Assembly: GCA_020630435.1 (NCBI GenBank)
Contig: JAHDBJ010000009.1
Span: 78,525 to 142,524, forward strand
Direction of reading: 5' to 3'
DNA length: 64,000 nucleotides
From: Saprospiraceae bacterium
GTDB taxonomy: Bacteria; Bacteroidota; Bacteroidia; Chitinophagales; Saprospiraceae
Shown here: positions 34,475-43,994 of the stretch, piece by piece
Numbering within the stretch: position 1 is the first letter of the stretch
How the letters are laid out: every line of letters begins with the position of its first letter
Notes under the pieces: generated by a model
Seen by the model: the letters and a program-made list of their open reading frames with translations, nothing else
Databases searched by the model: none
What the model was told of the DNA's origin: nothing
Position numbers and translations under genes: made by a program

Positions 34475-35188
34475 TTATAGTGCAAGTTGTAAAAGGGATC
34501 GGCTCAAGTTAGATTCTATTAAATTTTCGTGTTGCATATCAATACTATGAATGCCCAATAAAACAGAAGTGATGCTAACGGTTCTAACGATATTAAAACG
34601 ATTCATCACTACACCAAATTCAGAATTTTCTTTTCCTGCATTTTTATGAAAATCTAAAATGGCTGCCCTGTCAAATTGTTTATATTTTTTTTGCCAAGTG
34701 TCAAACCATTGAATGCGTTTTTCTTGCCATTCAGGAGGGTATAGGGGGCTAGAAGACCAAATATGATTATTGTTGATATTAAGTTTTTTAAAATGAACCT
34801 TTTTTTCATCCCATCGCAATTCATACAATTTTTTATCATCAAAAATGACCATTGTAAAAGGCTCAATTCCTATAAAATCAAATTGATGAGCAAATGCTTC
34901 TGCATTTTCATAACTAAAAAATTCTAATGCCATTATGCCTCGACTCATACGATAAGGCGGACGATGTTGGTGTTTTATAAATGCACCATTTAAAACGCAA
35001 ACTAATTGCTTGGTATTTGAAGCGGCAATCCACGTACCGTTGGCTTTTGGATCTCTAGGAAAAAGTAATTGTTTACCCCATTTCTCAACGTTTGTCATCG
35101 TGGTTGCAGAACGCATTGGCCTTTCATCTCTATTAGATGTTAAGATATAAGTATTATCAGCTTGAGGGACAAAAGTAACGGTACACAT
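34475..35188 (-). CDS. NRDE/TANGO2 family protein
   Basis: The 237-residue protein begins MCTVTFVPQADNTYILTSNRDERPMR, which contains both the conserved Cys2 and the NRDE motif of the TANGO2 family. A later NGTWIAASN segment is also typical. The Cys-initiated N-terminus resembles that of N-terminal nucleophile hydrolases, but activity is not established; eukaryotic TANGO2 is linked to haem and lipid handling. The gene is convergent with alkB, with three bases between stops, and has its own AT-rich upstream region of 106 bases. Confidence 0.88.
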   Translation of the reverse strand: MCTVTFVPQADNTYILTSNRDERPMRSATTMTNVEKWGKQLLFPRDPKANGTWIAASNTKQLVCVLNGAFIKHQHRPPYRMSRGIMALEFFSYENAEAFAHQFDFIGIEPFTMVIFDDKKLYELRWDEKKVHFKKLNINNNHIWSSSPLYPPEWQEKRIQWFDTWQKKYKQFDRAAILDFHKNAGKENSEFGVVMNRFNIVRTVSITSVLLGIHSIDMQHENLIESNLSRSLLQLAL

Positions 35189-35294
35189 AAACTTTGAAAT
35201 TGTGTTTATTAGGACTTTTGAGATGAGAAATAAAAGATTAAAGCGTAAAAATACTATATTCTGTTAATAGAGATGTAATATTTTTTATCGTCTA

Positions 35295-35978
35295 TCATGC
35301 AACATAGTTATCTAATACCTCTTCCCAGGAATATTCTTTATAAATGATTTTATACTGATTGGTCTCTATATTCAATTTCTCAGTTAAAATTTTTTTAATA
35401 CCCTTTATACCACCAAAATCTCCCAAAAACCATTGGAATAAACGTGTAACATGAATCTCTTTTTGTGCTTTAAAGATAAGTGTTTCACTTCCTAAAAAAG
35501 AAATTGTTGCTAGTTCTAATTGTTGCTCGAGTTTTTGAGGGGTATAAAAAGCAATAGGGGGACAGGACTTAGCGCCGCAGTTTAGTGCAAAATGAATCCG
35601 ATAATCCAATTGTTCTACAGCCAATTTTTTTATATATTTTTTAATAAAAATATTTGGTAGAAATCCTAGCGAATATTTATAACGATATTTTCTTAGAATA
35701 CCATGTTCAATATCATCTAAACTAAATAAGATCCCTGCAATATTGATTACGCTTTTTCTATAAATATCAGGTTTTGTCAAATCTTTATCTTTCCGTAACA
35801 ATTGAAAAAAAGCATTGTAACAATTGATCCAAAATGTTTTCTTTAAAGTATCATTGTGCAATTCATCTTCCAATTGCTTGAAGGATATATTTTGTATAGC
35901 CTGAACGATTGAAGCATAAGGCCGTGCTGATTTGACTTTAAGCAACAGATCCTCAGAAAGTTTAGGTATATTGGTCAT
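35295..35978 (-). CDS. DUF547 domain-containing protein
   Basis: A 227-residue protein with the DUF547 landmarks in order: FWINCYNAFF, LDDIEHGILR and the YRIHFALNCGAKSCPP block with its conserved cysteines. The DUF547 fold resembles transglutaminase/cysteine-protease-like domains, but no activity is established. There is no signal peptide, so it should be cytosolic, unlike many exported members of the family. It lies 4 bases downstream of a small zinc-ribbon-like protein, forming an operon with it. Confidence 0.88.
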   Translation of the reverse strand: MTNIPKLSEDLLLKVKSARPYASIVQAIQNISFKQLEDELHNDTLKKTFWINCYNAFFQLLRKDKDLTKPDIYRKSVINIAGILFSLDDIEHGILRKYRYKYSLGFLPNIFIKKYIKKLAVEQLDYRIHFALNCGAKSCPPIAFYTPQKLEQQLELATISFLGSETLIFKAQKEIHVTRLFQWFLGDFGGIKGIKKILTEKLNIETNQYKIIYKEYSWEEVLDNYVA

Positions 35979-35982
35979 TAAG

Positions 35983-36264
35983 CTATATTTTTAATTGACA
36001 GGCTGTACAAACTTTATGATTACCATCATTTTTTAGCTGAATTCCAGTAAGATACGTCTCTACAAACTGTTGGATGAAGGCTTTTTGATGCAACTTGTCA
36101 CCACTAATATTTGATTTGGTTTGGTCTTTGACGTAATCAATATATTGACCATCATATTCTTGTTTGCCCCAACAATTTGGACATACACCCGAATTAGCAA
36201 TTTCCTCAGACGTAAATATTGTTGAAACTTCTTTTTTGTCCCAAAAACGATCAAAAAATCCCAT
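35983..36264 (-). CDS. Small zinc-ribbon-like protein
   Basis: The 93-residue protein has CPNC at residues 28-31 and CTAC near the C-terminus, a four-cysteine set suited to a zinc ribbon. The N-terminus reads MGFFDRFWDKKE and there is no export signal. Homologous-looking small proteins with CPNCWG occur in Bacteroidota, but I know no function. It overlaps nothing, is 4 bases from the DUF547 gene, and is preceded by the terminator of the osmC-like gene (36291-36333), so it has its own promoter within a very short gap. Confidence 0.75.
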   Translation of the reverse strand: MGFFDRFWDKKEVSTIFTSEEIANSGVCPNCWGKQEYDGQYIDYVKDQTKSNISGDKLHQKAFIQQFVETYLTGIQLKNDGNHKVCTACQLKI

Positions 36265-36290
36265 AACTTAAGTATTTTAGAATAATGGTT

Positions 36291-36333
36291 AAAAAAAAAG
36301 CTGTTTCAGGTACTTTTACAGAGTGCCTGAAAC
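36291..36333 (-). terminator. Rho-independent terminator of the osmC-like gene
   Basis: GTTTCAGGTACT (36303-36314) and AGTGCCTGAAAC (36322-36333) pair over 12 bases with one wobble around a 7-nt loop. Read on the minus strand, it is followed by a run of nine T residues (36291-36299). Confidence 0.9.
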
Positions 36334-36343
36334 AAAACTTTAA

Positions 36344-36769
36344 CTAGACTAACTCAACTTTATTGACTTCTACAGCACTTTCAATATTCCAATTTCCTTC
36401 TATCATGCGGTGTACATAGCAATTATCTGCTTGTTTTATCAATTCTTTTCTTTGTTCTTCTGTAATATTTCCTTCAATATTAAGTTCTACATTGACGGTT
36501 GTACTTAGTTTTCGGTTCTCTGTACGTTTGACTTCTTGAATGAGTTTCGCTTGTACATCTTTTACATCCCATCCTTTAGAGCGAGCAATATACCTTACTG
36601 TTGCAACTTTACACATCCCTAAACCTGCTAATAATAATTCTGTTGGAGCTAGACCTAAGTCTGTTCCTTTGCTTTTTATAGGTTCGTCACCAATAATTGT
36701 ATGAGTACCATTTGTAATGATTGTTTGATATCCCTCAGGTAGATTTTTCAATTTTATTTCAGTTGCCAT
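36344..36769 (-). CDS. OsmC/Ohr family peroxidase-like protein
   Basis: A 141-residue OsmC-fold protein with both redox cysteines: Cys53 in LGMCKVATVRYIA and Cys117 in DNCYVHRMI. Members reduce organic hydroperoxides; this one is of the YhfA/OsmC-like branch by its short N-terminus and APTELLLAGLG. It is cytosolic. It has its own terminator. The AraC-family gene at 36882 is encoded upstream in the same direction, 112 bases away, and could regulate it, though no oxidative-stress motif supports that. Confidence 0.92.
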   Translation of the reverse strand: MATEIKLKNLPEGYQTIITNGTHTIIGDEPIKSKGTDLGLAPTELLLAGLGMCKVATVRYIARSKGWDVKDVQAKLIQEVKRTENRKLSTTVNVELNIEGNITEEQRKELIKQADNCYVHRMIEGNWNIESAVEVNKVELV

Positions 36770-36881
36770 TTTATATTATTTTTTAATGATTAAGTAATTA
36801 TTATAATACAAATATGGGGAGATTTATAGTGCAAGGCTTCATCCATTCTTCCTTGTATGTTGTCTATTTTTCCTTTATCGT

Positions 36882-37700
36882 TTATTTCCTAAAATCACTA
36901 GGTGAAATACCAGCTTCTTTTTTAAAAAAACGACTAAAAGATTGTACATCAACAAATCCTAAATCATATCCTATCTCAGAGATAGTTTTATGGGTATGTC
37001 CTAGTGTTCTTTTAGCCTCTAGCATTTTACGGTCTTTAATAAACTGTAAAGGAGATTTACTGCCAAGTTTTTTAAACAAGTTGGATAATGTCTTGGGAGA
37101 TTTATGCATTAATGCTGCGTATTCGGATACAGTATGTTTCTCTCTGAAATATTGTTCTACGAGGATATTATATTCCCGAATGATATTCATATTCTTTTTA
37201 TCGATTTTTTTATAGTCACTTTGCTCTTTATACATTCTAGTGCATAGGATTAAAATTCTTTTTAACATCATTTGAAGCATTTCTCCTTGTAGATTGTCAT
37301 TAGAAACCATTTCTTGCTCTAACATTTTCCAGACTACAGTAAATGTCTTTAAATCCTGTGTTGAGGGATGAATAATAGGAAATGTATTCGCACCATAGAA
37401 TAAAATACCTCTACAACCGACTTCACTATCGTGGTTGACAACACAATAAAAATGTTTATTCCATTTTAAAAAAAATGCCTTTGAAAATTTAAGAACCCTT
37501 ATAGTATGAAATTCTGTAAGACAAATAATAGCATTCGTATGAAAAGTATAAGGAATGTGGTCTATTTCTATTTGATTATTATCAGATTGAAACCACAATA
37601 ATGACAATTCATTTGAAATCAAAGTATTTAAGTTGCTTGCATTTTTTGATGTTATGGATTCGAGTTCAAAGTATTCATTGAATGAACCTTCATATTTCAT
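36882..37700 (-). CDS. AraC-family transcriptional regulator
   Basis: The 272-residue protein has an N-terminal cupin-like effector domain (about residues 20-150) and a C-terminal AraC/XylS DNA-binding domain with two helix-turn-helix units: one in SEYAALMHKSPKTLSNLFKK and one in ISEIGYDLGFVDVQSFSRFFKK, ending SPSDFRK. The middle linker is Lys-rich. The effector is unknown. It is divergent from the SGNH hydrolase gene at 38037 with 336 bases between, and upstream of the osmC-like gene, so either may be a target. A 133-codon plus-strand frame across its 3' half is only the antisense shadow. Confidence 0.92.
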   Translation of the reverse strand: MKYEGSFNEYFELESITSKNASNLNTLISNELSLLWFQSDNNQIEIDHIPYTFHTNAIICLTEFHTIRVLKFSKAFFLKWNKHFYCVVNHDSEVGCRGILFYGANTFPIIHPSTQDLKTFTVVWKMLEQEMVSNDNLQGEMLQMMLKRILILCTRMYKEQSDYKKIDKKNMNIIREYNILVEQYFREKHTVSEYAALMHKSPKTLSNLFKKLGSKSPLQFIKDRKMLEAKRTLGHTHKTISEIGYDLGFVDVQSFSRFFKKEAGISPSDFRK

Positions 37701-38036
37701 AGTATCGATTTATTTATGAATATTATATGCATGAAAAATATAATAAGTTCTTGGTTTATAAAATTGACTTTTGGAAATAAAAGTGGCAGTTTTAGCCCAA
37801 AGTGTTAAATGTAAACACGCTCTAACGAATTGCAAGTTAAAGGAAGAAATTGAGCTAAACTGTCGTATAAAATAATATTTATAAAAAATCTTCTATATAT
37901 AAAATAATAAATAATTGACAAAGAGTTACTTCTATAACCTTAATCGTAAAAAACAGATATTGAATTATTTTTATATTATGTCACTTTTTATTAATTTTAT
38001 GTAATTTTTTATTACAAACAATAAACAGTCACATTT
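37701..38036. other. Divergent intergenic region between araC-like and SGNH hydrolase genes
   Basis: No gene is seen in these 336 AT-rich bases. An inverted repeat TGTAAT-N5-ATTACA (38000-38016) lies 20 bases before the SGNH ATG, and a looser GTGTT-N7-AACAC pair occurs near 37800-37816. Either could be a regulator site; neither is assigned. Confidence 0.4.
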
Positions 38037-40532
38037 ATGAAACCAAGTTTACTTTTTATTATCTTTTCTATTTTGTGTGTCCAGATAGTGGCTCAATCAC
38101 CATTGCCACCATTACCTCCAGAAGATGGTTGTGCTAACCAACGAAAAATGCTAATGTTAGGAGATAGCTGGGCACAGTACATGTATGATGACAATGTCCA
38201 CAATACGGCATTAAAGATGTATGGTCATGCGGATAAAACGATGTACTCAGAATCTTTCGAAATTGCGCTTTTCTCAGGAGATCCCGATCCTCAAGGAACT
38301 TACTATTCTGTTTCAGGAAGTGAAGCAAGACAGTGGGTTGATGAAGGGACTTATGCTTATATGCAAAATGTCAGAGATGCCTTGGTTGCTAATCCCAGCA
38401 TCAATCTTGTAGAAGTAAGTATCGGTGGAAATGATGTACTGGCAGGACGTTCGGATTGTGGATGGTATAAAAATATGGATTCTGACCCTAATTTATTTAC
38501 AAATTGTGGCGTGACAGATGAAGAAGATTTCTTTGATAAAGTGGAAGCGGATATACAATATATTATTGATGAGGTATTGGCTATTCGACCAGATATATAT
38601 GTCATAATAAGTAGTTATGATTATCCAAACTTTAATGTAACAACTTGTTGGTTAGGATGTTTGTGCTGTAGTTTATGTAATCAATACGCTTGCCCTAAAC
38701 GAGAAGACTTGAGTTATGATTTAAATGGAAATGGTTCAATTGATGGTAGTGAATTAATTACGGATGCTGAGATTAACCAAATGATGGAAAAAGTAGAGAC
38801 TAGAAGAAGAGCAATGGCAGATGCAAACCCTAGAATTTTATACGATAATGCAATGGGCTTGATGCATTATTACTATGGAGATGGGACGAATGCACCTGGT
38901 ACACTTCCACATCCTCAAGGAACTTCTCCCTATGCAGCAGGAGGAAATCCCAATGCACCTGCCTTAAGAGAGAATTTTAGATTGGTTGATATTCCATTAT
39001 ATTTTGATGCTCCTGCTGACCCGATTCACTTAACAGCAGAAGGGTATCTATATAAGGCTAAAAACCAAATGGATAACTTTATCTTTGATATGTATCGTGG
39101 TAATCCTGAATATACGTTCTTTTCAGAAAATGCCAATGACGGATATATTTATGTTTATGATGATAATGATCCTCAAAATGTCTATACCAATGATGGAATA
39201 CGCTTAGGAGATGATGGAGTGGATTTTTGGTCCAATAATAATGAATTCTATGGTGTTTTATCTTTTGATACAGGAACGATTCCATCAAATGCAACAATAC
39301 TTGGAGCTAGTATCTATTTGATAAGAAGCTCTGATGATGATAATCCTTTCTTTCATAACGATCGTAGTCCTGTTATGGATATTAAGTCAGGAAACTTTGG
39401 TAGTTCTGCTGGTTTACAGCTAGGTGATTGGAATGCTGCTGCTTCTGCAAATAATATTGGTTGTTTTAATGGGCAAGCAGATGAAAATAAATATGCTATA
39501 CGAATTGATGTAGATCCTTCTGCTTTAAGCAATGTGAATAAAGATGGTAGAACACAATTTAGATTATACTTTGATTATGCTGATTGGTCTCCTGAAAATA
39601 TAACTTTTTATGGTGGTGGAGATTTAGCAGATAGCCGTATTGGAAATGGGAGTATTGAAGAGGTTACACATGAAGACCAACGAATTGTAGCAGGCAAAGG
39701 AGAATTGTTTTCTGAATTTAAAATCAAAAGAATAAAAGAAGATGGCGTAGAAAAAGAGATTATTTTAGAAAAAGGTAAAGTAATAAAGAAAGAGGAAGGC
39801 ATGGTTTATGAAAAAATTAAATTAGGGACAGAAGAATTAGAGGATGGTAGTCTTGTTGAAACCTATCGTTTATTACCTGCTTTAGAGCATCCTGGACTAG
39901 CTCAGTATATGGGGAATAATTATAATGGAGGAACACCTTTATACCGCCCATTTATTGATATATGGACAGATTTACAAGTGCCAGTAGAACTAGCTAGCTT
40001 TACAGCCATTCCAGTAGGGAGAAATGCCCAGTTGGATTGGACAACTGCCGCAGAACGAAATACGAGTCTATTTGAAATTGAACATTCAACTGATGCTGCT
40101 CGATGGTCTTTAATTGGGAAAGTGGATGCTGCTGGTGAAAGCACAACGCCAAAAGATTACACCTTTACACATACAAAACCAGCGGTAGGTATCAATTATT
40201 ATCGTTTGAAAATGTTAGATAAAGATGGCAGCTTTGAGTATTCGGATATTGAAAATGTTGCCTTCCGACCATTTGCGTCTATGGTTGAGGTATTCCCTAA
40301 CCCTTTTGAAAATTCACTAGAGTTTAAATTTAATTTAGAAAATGCTGAAAATATTAATATTGTATTGATGGATGTACTTGGTAAAGTAATCTATGAAGAA
40401 AATGTCTTTATAGAATCAGGTGTTCAAGCTCATATTATTAATGACTTCAAAGACCTGAGTACAGGTGCTTATTTTTTAAGAATCTCAACAAAAGATACAT
40501 CAAGTACTATAAAAGTAATGAAAGGACACTAA
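38037..40532 (+). CDS. Secreted SGNH/GDSL hydrolase with T9SS domain
   Basis: The 831-residue protein has a signal peptide (residues 1-19, ending VAQ), an SGNH hydrolase domain with GDSW (Ser44), IGGND (Asn132) and DPIHLT (Asp328, His331) completing the catalytic set, a middle jelly-roll domain resembling DNRLRE/CBM96 modules (about 355-560), and a fibronectin-like segment with a type IX sorting domain (VFPNPFENSLEF onward). The esterase domain carries an insert with a cysteine cluster (six Cys between 204 and 219) and an EF-hand-like DLNGNGSIDGSE loop. It probably deacylates a polysaccharide or lipid outside the cell. A terminator follows at 40563. Confidence 0.9.
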   Translation: MKPSLLFIIFSILCVQIVAQSPLPPLPPEDGCANQRKMLMLGDSWAQYMYDDNVHNTALKMYGHADKTMYSESFEIALFSGDPDPQGTYYSVSGSEARQWVDEGTYAYMQNVRDALVANPSINLVEVSIGGNDVLAGRSDCGWYKNMDSDPNLFTNCGVTDEEDFFDKVEADIQYIIDEVLAIRPDIYVIISSYDYPNFNVTTCWLGCLCCSLCNQYACPKREDLSYDLNGNGSIDGSELITDAEINQMMEKVETRRRAMADANPRILYDNAMGLMHYYYGDGTNAPGTLPHPQGTSPYAAGGNPNAPALRENFRLVDIPLYFDAPADPIHLTAEGYLYKAKNQMDNFIFDMYRGNPEYTFFSENANDGYIYVYDDNDPQNVYTNDGIRLGDDGVDFWSNNNEFYGVLSFDTGTIPSNATILGASIYLIRSSDDDNPFFHNDRSPVMDIKSGNFGSSAGLQLGDWNAAASANNIGCFNGQADENKYAIRIDVDPSALSNVNKDGRTQFRLYFDYADWSPENITFYGGGDLADSRIGNGSIEEVTHEDQRIVAGKGELFSEFKIKRIKEDGVEKEIILEKGKVIKKEEGMVYEKIKLGTEELEDGSLVETYRLLPALEHPGLAQYMGNNYNGGTPLYRPFIDIWTDLQVPVELASFTAIPVGRNAQLDWTTAAERNTSLFEIEHSTDAARWSLIGKVDAAGESTTPKDYTFTHTKPAVGINYYRLKMLDKDGSFEYSDIENVAFRPFASMVEVFPNPFENSLEFKFNLENAENINIVLMDVLGKVIYEENVFIESGVQAHIINDFKDLSTGAYFLRISTKDTSSTIKVMKGH

Positions 40533-40562
40533 TGTAATGTGCCTTTAAAAGTATTTTTTATG

Positions 40563-40595
40563 AAAAGCATCTTCGATCAGAAGGTGCTTTTTTAT
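40563..40595 (+). terminator. Rho-independent terminator of the SGNH hydrolase gene
   Basis: AAAAGCATCTTC and GAAGGTGCTTTT pair over 12 bases with one wobble around a 5-nt loop and run into six T residues, starting 30 bases after the stop codon. Confidence 0.9.
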
Positions 40596-40726
40596 TTTAT
40601 AGAAAAAGGTTAAATGCAAGTTAATCCCATGGAGACTAACAGCATTAATTTGTATTTTAGCGTTTTGACTATGAATTTTTGAAACAAAAAAGGGATTAGT
40701 ATTGTCTAAATCAATAAATAATCATC

Positions 40727-41407
40727 GTGAGTAAAATAGTTATATACAATATTCGTGTTGCTTTACTTAGTTTTCTTTTTCTAGGAATACTAAGCATACA
40801 TCATGTGGAGGCACAAACAAAAACAGGTAAAAACTTGGTTCAGTTTTCAGGACTAGTATTGGATGGTAGCAACGATAAGCTAGAGGCTGTCCCTTTCACA
40901 ACGGTTGCGATTGATGGTACAAATAGAGGAACATACTCAGATTGGGAAGGCTTTTTTTCTATCGTTGCAGAAAAAGGCGACAAGGTTATCTTTTCAGCTA
41001 TAGGGTATAAGACAGTAGAATTTATCATTCCCGATACACTTACTGATAGCCGATATTCCTTGGTTCAATTGATGACCAAAGATACAATCAATCTACCTGA
41101 AACAGTTGTTTTTCCTTGGCCCAGTCGAGAGCATTTTAAATTGGAGTTTTTAGCCATGAATGTGGATGATCAATTGTTAGCTCAAAATCAGGCAGAAGAA
41201 AACGTTACACCTGATGTATTAGAAAAAATAAGAGAAGTTACCCCTATGGATGGTAATGAAAATGCAGATTATTATCTACGACAGCAAGCCAAAACCTATT
41301 ATCACTTAGGACAACAACGCCCCACAATGATTACGAATGTATTTGCCTGGAAACAATTTATCGAAGCGTGGAAGAATGGAGATTTTAAACGAAAAAAGAA
41401 GAAATAA
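40727..41407 (+). CDS. Exported carboxypeptidase-regulatory-like domain protein
   Basis: A 226-residue protein with a signal peptide (about residues 1-29, ending HHVEAQ) and one CarboxypepD_reg-like beta-sandwich (about 40-125, with VPFTTVAIDGTNRGTYSDWEGFFSIVA and FSAIGYKTVEF), the domain that also opens TonB receptors. The C-terminal half is helical and ends in KRKKKK. There is no barrel, so it is probably periplasmic or surface associated. The start is GTG at 40727 because no ATG precedes the signal peptide. It lies 21 bases upstream of a 62-codon gene, likely cotranscribed. Confidence 0.82.
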   Translation: MSKIVIYNIRVALLSFLFLGILSIHHVEAQTKTGKNLVQFSGLVLDGSNDKLEAVPFTTVAIDGTNRGTYSDWEGFFSIVAEKGDKVIFSAIGYKTVEFIIPDTLTDSRYSLVQLMTKDTINLPETVVFPWPSREHFKLEFLAMNVDDQLLAQNQAEENVTPDVLEKIREVTPMDGNENADYYLRQQAKTYYHLGQQRPTMITNVFAWKQFIEAWKNGDFKRKKKK

Positions 41408-41428
41408 ATACCTTATAAAAGAAACAGA

Positions 41429-41617
41429 ATGCCGAAGAAAAAAAATAAGAAAGGAAATCCTGAAGTCCATAAAGATTTAAAAGGTTTTGATATTCAAATT
41501 AATGAATTTGGAGAGATTGTTTCGAACTTAAAAGTAGATGACCTGAATAGCTTTTTAGATGAAAATGTAGAAGATAAAAAACTGAAAGAGAAAGCTGATA
41601 AAGAGGAAGAAGAGTAA
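41429..41617 (+). CDS. Small charged conserved-looking protein
   Basis: A 62-residue, highly charged, cytosolic protein: a Lys-rich start (MPKKKNKKGNPE), a core reading KGFDIQINEFGEIVSN, and an acidic tail. Small proteins with a GFDIxINEFGEI core occur in several Bacteroidota, in my recollection, with no known function. It follows the carboxypeptidase-regulatory-like gene by 21 bases. Small size limits certainty, but the spacing, ATG start and non-shadow position favour a real gene. Confidence 0.7.
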   Translation: MPKKKNKKGNPEVHKDLKGFDIQINEFGEIVSNLKVDDLNSFLDENVEDKKLKEKADKEEEE

Positions 41618-41646
41618 AGTATCCTAATTAACAAATCTTCATCTTA

Positions 41647-43953
41647 TCAAATCGATTTAAACTTCACCCCCACAAAAAAAGTACGAGGAGCAGCAGATCC
41701 ATAGATATAATTGCTGTCCCTATTTTTACCAATATCAAAATCATTTTGGTAGGCATTGAAAATGTTTTTTACACCACCATAGAGCTCTATTCCCGTTTTA
41801 ATATTTTGGATAGGAAAGAGATAGCTCGTCTTGAGGTTGACTTCCGAAAATGGAGCACTTGTTATGATTTCATCAACGGATTGATTCGGAGCTCCTGCAA
41901 GGTGAAGAACCTCCATCTTGCCTGTGTAGACATAGTTGAGATTGATGTTTAATCGCTGATTGGGCATAAGCAGAAGATTGGCAAAGCCGTATTGGTTGGG
42001 CGTCCGTAGAAAGTTTCGAGTAGGGGAGACACTTTCAATGTAAGATACAGGATCTTCATACTGGCTACGCTGCAAGGTCAAGCCTGTTTCGAGTTGGATT
42101 TTTTGCTTATAATTTCCTCTAAGTTCTAAGGTTGCTCCCTTTACTGCTGCCCCTGCACCATTTCGTTTTTCAAAGACTTCTCCAAAGGCATCTTCTCCTA
42201 GTGGATGCATATAGAAAGCATTTTTTAAATGGGTATAAAATCCTTCAAGAGTAAAGCCGAAAACATAATCATCCGTAGCCTTATCGTAATTGATCGAACT
42301 GCTAAGACTTTGGGAATGCTCTTCTAGTAAATCAGGCGATAACTGCACTCTAGAGATTCCACCACCAGCAAAGGCGATATGCAAATCCGTATCAAATGCT
42401 TGCGGTGCTCTAAAACCTGTGCCGTAGTTCAAGCGAAATTGTGTGTTCTTTTTGAATTTATACAACAAGGAGAGTCTTGTATTCAAAATAGGATTGTCGA
42501 CTAGATTATGCTTGTCTAAACGAATGCCTGAGAGCAAACTCAAAGAAGGTGAAATATTCCAGTCACTTTGAAGAAACACGCCTAGCGTTTTAGAGATTTG
42601 ATCAATGTTATAATTATAGGCATCAATATTATCAAAAACATCATCTTGGATATATTCACTTCCTAGAGTTAGCACATTTGACCCTTTTAAAAAATTATCT
42701 AAACGATGATTGAGCTGAAAGCCGCCTTGTAGGGTCGTAGTATTGGATATTCCATAAGGCGGATTTTGGAGGTGTATTTCAATATCTTCGGCAGTATCAG
42801 GAAAGATACCTGTGTAATGGGTTCGTTGGGTGTTTTGCCATGCCATATAACTGATAAACGTGCTATTATCTTCATTAAAATTGAGCTGATAATCAGCGCT
42901 ACCTAACCAGACGTTGTGTTCTCTTTCCTCCGCTTGCGCCGTCAAATGAACGGTTTTATCTATAAGTATTTCACCACCATGCCTATACTCGTTTAAATAG
43001 CTTAAACTGACTTCTAGTTTTTGATTTTCTTTTGGTAGATAGAATAAGTTTGTACCCAAAGCGATATTTTCTATTGCAGGAATTTCAGAAAAATTATCCT
43101 TGTTGTGATCATAATAACCTCTATTGCGGTAATTGCCAAAGAGCGATGCGCCTAGATTTTTATTTTTATGCACAAAAGTGGTATTGGCTCTCAAATGGTG
43201 ATCATTGGTTTGTTGAGCTATATTTTGATAAAAATAATTGAACTCATAAGTATTCTTTTTAGGAATTTTTGTGATGACATTAACGGTTCCAGCAATGGCA
43301 CTAGAACCATACAAAGAAGAACCACCACCTCGCACGACCTCAATGCGTTCTATCATATTGGTTGGGAGTTGTTCTAGACCATATAAACCCGTAAGCGGAC
43401 TGAAAATCGGTCTACCATTAATGAGGATTTGTGAGTAACTGCCACCTAGTCCATTTATACGAAGTTGTGTATAATTACAGGTTTGGCAATCAGTTTCTAC
43501 CCGTAAACCAGGCTGAAATTTCAAACCTTCAGATAAATTACAAGCTTGAACATTATCCATTGTTTTGCTATCTACGATATTGACCATTACAGGAGAGTCG
43601 GTTCTTCGTTTAAAGGTTTTTGTTCCTGTAATTGTTACAGCATTCAGTAAAGTAGAATTGGACTTTAACTCAAGTTTTATATTTATTGACTCATCTTTAT
43701 AAATTAAAATAGATTGACTATAGGATTCATAACCAATGCTTGAAACAATCATCTTGTACTCTCCTTCGGGAATATTATCTAGGACAAAATATCCCTTATC
43801 ATCACTTACTGTTCCGTAAGAGGTGTTTGCTAGTGCAATATTCGCAAATGCCAGAGGTAGGTCATCAGCATAAACTTGCCCTTTAATGTTTCCTGCTTGT
43901 ATAGAGAGGGGAACAAGCAATGAAAATAATAATAAGTAGCATTTTGGATGCAT
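41647..43953 (-). CDS. TonB-dependent outer membrane receptor, probably metal-regulated
   Basis: The 768-residue protein has a signal peptide (about residues 1-20), an N-terminal CarboxypepD_reg-like domain (22-110), a plug domain (about 125-235, with CNYTQLRINGLGGSYSQILI and the ERIEVVRGGGSSLYGSSAI strand) and a 22-stranded barrel ending VGVKFKSI. It takes up a siderophore, cobalamin or metal complex using TonB energy; the ligand is not evident. It is divergent from an MntR/DtxR-type regulator gene, and its promoter contains a 16-bp palindrome between the -33 and -7 boxes, so expression is probably repressed when metal is plentiful. Confidence 0.93.
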   Translation of the reverse strand: MHPKCYLLLFSLLVPLSIQAGNIKGQVYADDLPLAFANIALANTSYGTVSDDKGYFVLDNIPEGEYKMIVSSIGYESYSQSILIYKDESINIKLELKSNSTLLNAVTITGTKTFKRRTDSPVMVNIVDSKTMDNVQACNLSEGLKFQPGLRVETDCQTCNYTQLRINGLGGSYSQILINGRPIFSPLTGLYGLEQLPTNMIERIEVVRGGGSSLYGSSAIAGTVNVITKIPKKNTYEFNYFYQNIAQQTNDHHLRANTTFVHKNKNLGASLFGNYRNRGYYDHNKDNFSEIPAIENIALGTNLFYLPKENQKLEVSLSYLNEYRHGGEILIDKTVHLTAQAEEREHNVWLGSADYQLNFNEDNSTFISYMAWQNTQRTHYTGIFPDTAEDIEIHLQNPPYGISNTTTLQGGFQLNHRLDNFLKGSNVLTLGSEYIQDDVFDNIDAYNYNIDQISKTLGVFLQSDWNISPSLSLLSGIRLDKHNLVDNPILNTRLSLLYKFKKNTQFRLNYGTGFRAPQAFDTDLHIAFAGGGISRVQLSPDLLEEHSQSLSSSINYDKATDDYVFGFTLEGFYTHLKNAFYMHPLGEDAFGEVFEKRNGAGAAVKGATLELRGNYKQKIQLETGLTLQRSQYEDPVSYIESVSPTRNFLRTPNQYGFANLLLMPNQRLNINLNYVYTGKMEVLHLAGAPNQSVDEIITSAPFSEVNLKTSYLFPIQNIKTGIELYGGVKNIFNAYQNDFDIGKNRDSNYIYGSAAPRTFFVGVKFKSI

Positions 43954-43994
43954 TCTGTAGTCTTTAGTTAATTGTAAAATTAAAAATAGATTTG

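Noticed and set aside
36814..37215. 133-codon plus-strand ORF over the AraC-family gene
   Set aside because: It runs antisense to a complete AraC protein with intact helix-turn-helix motifs and has no motif of its own.
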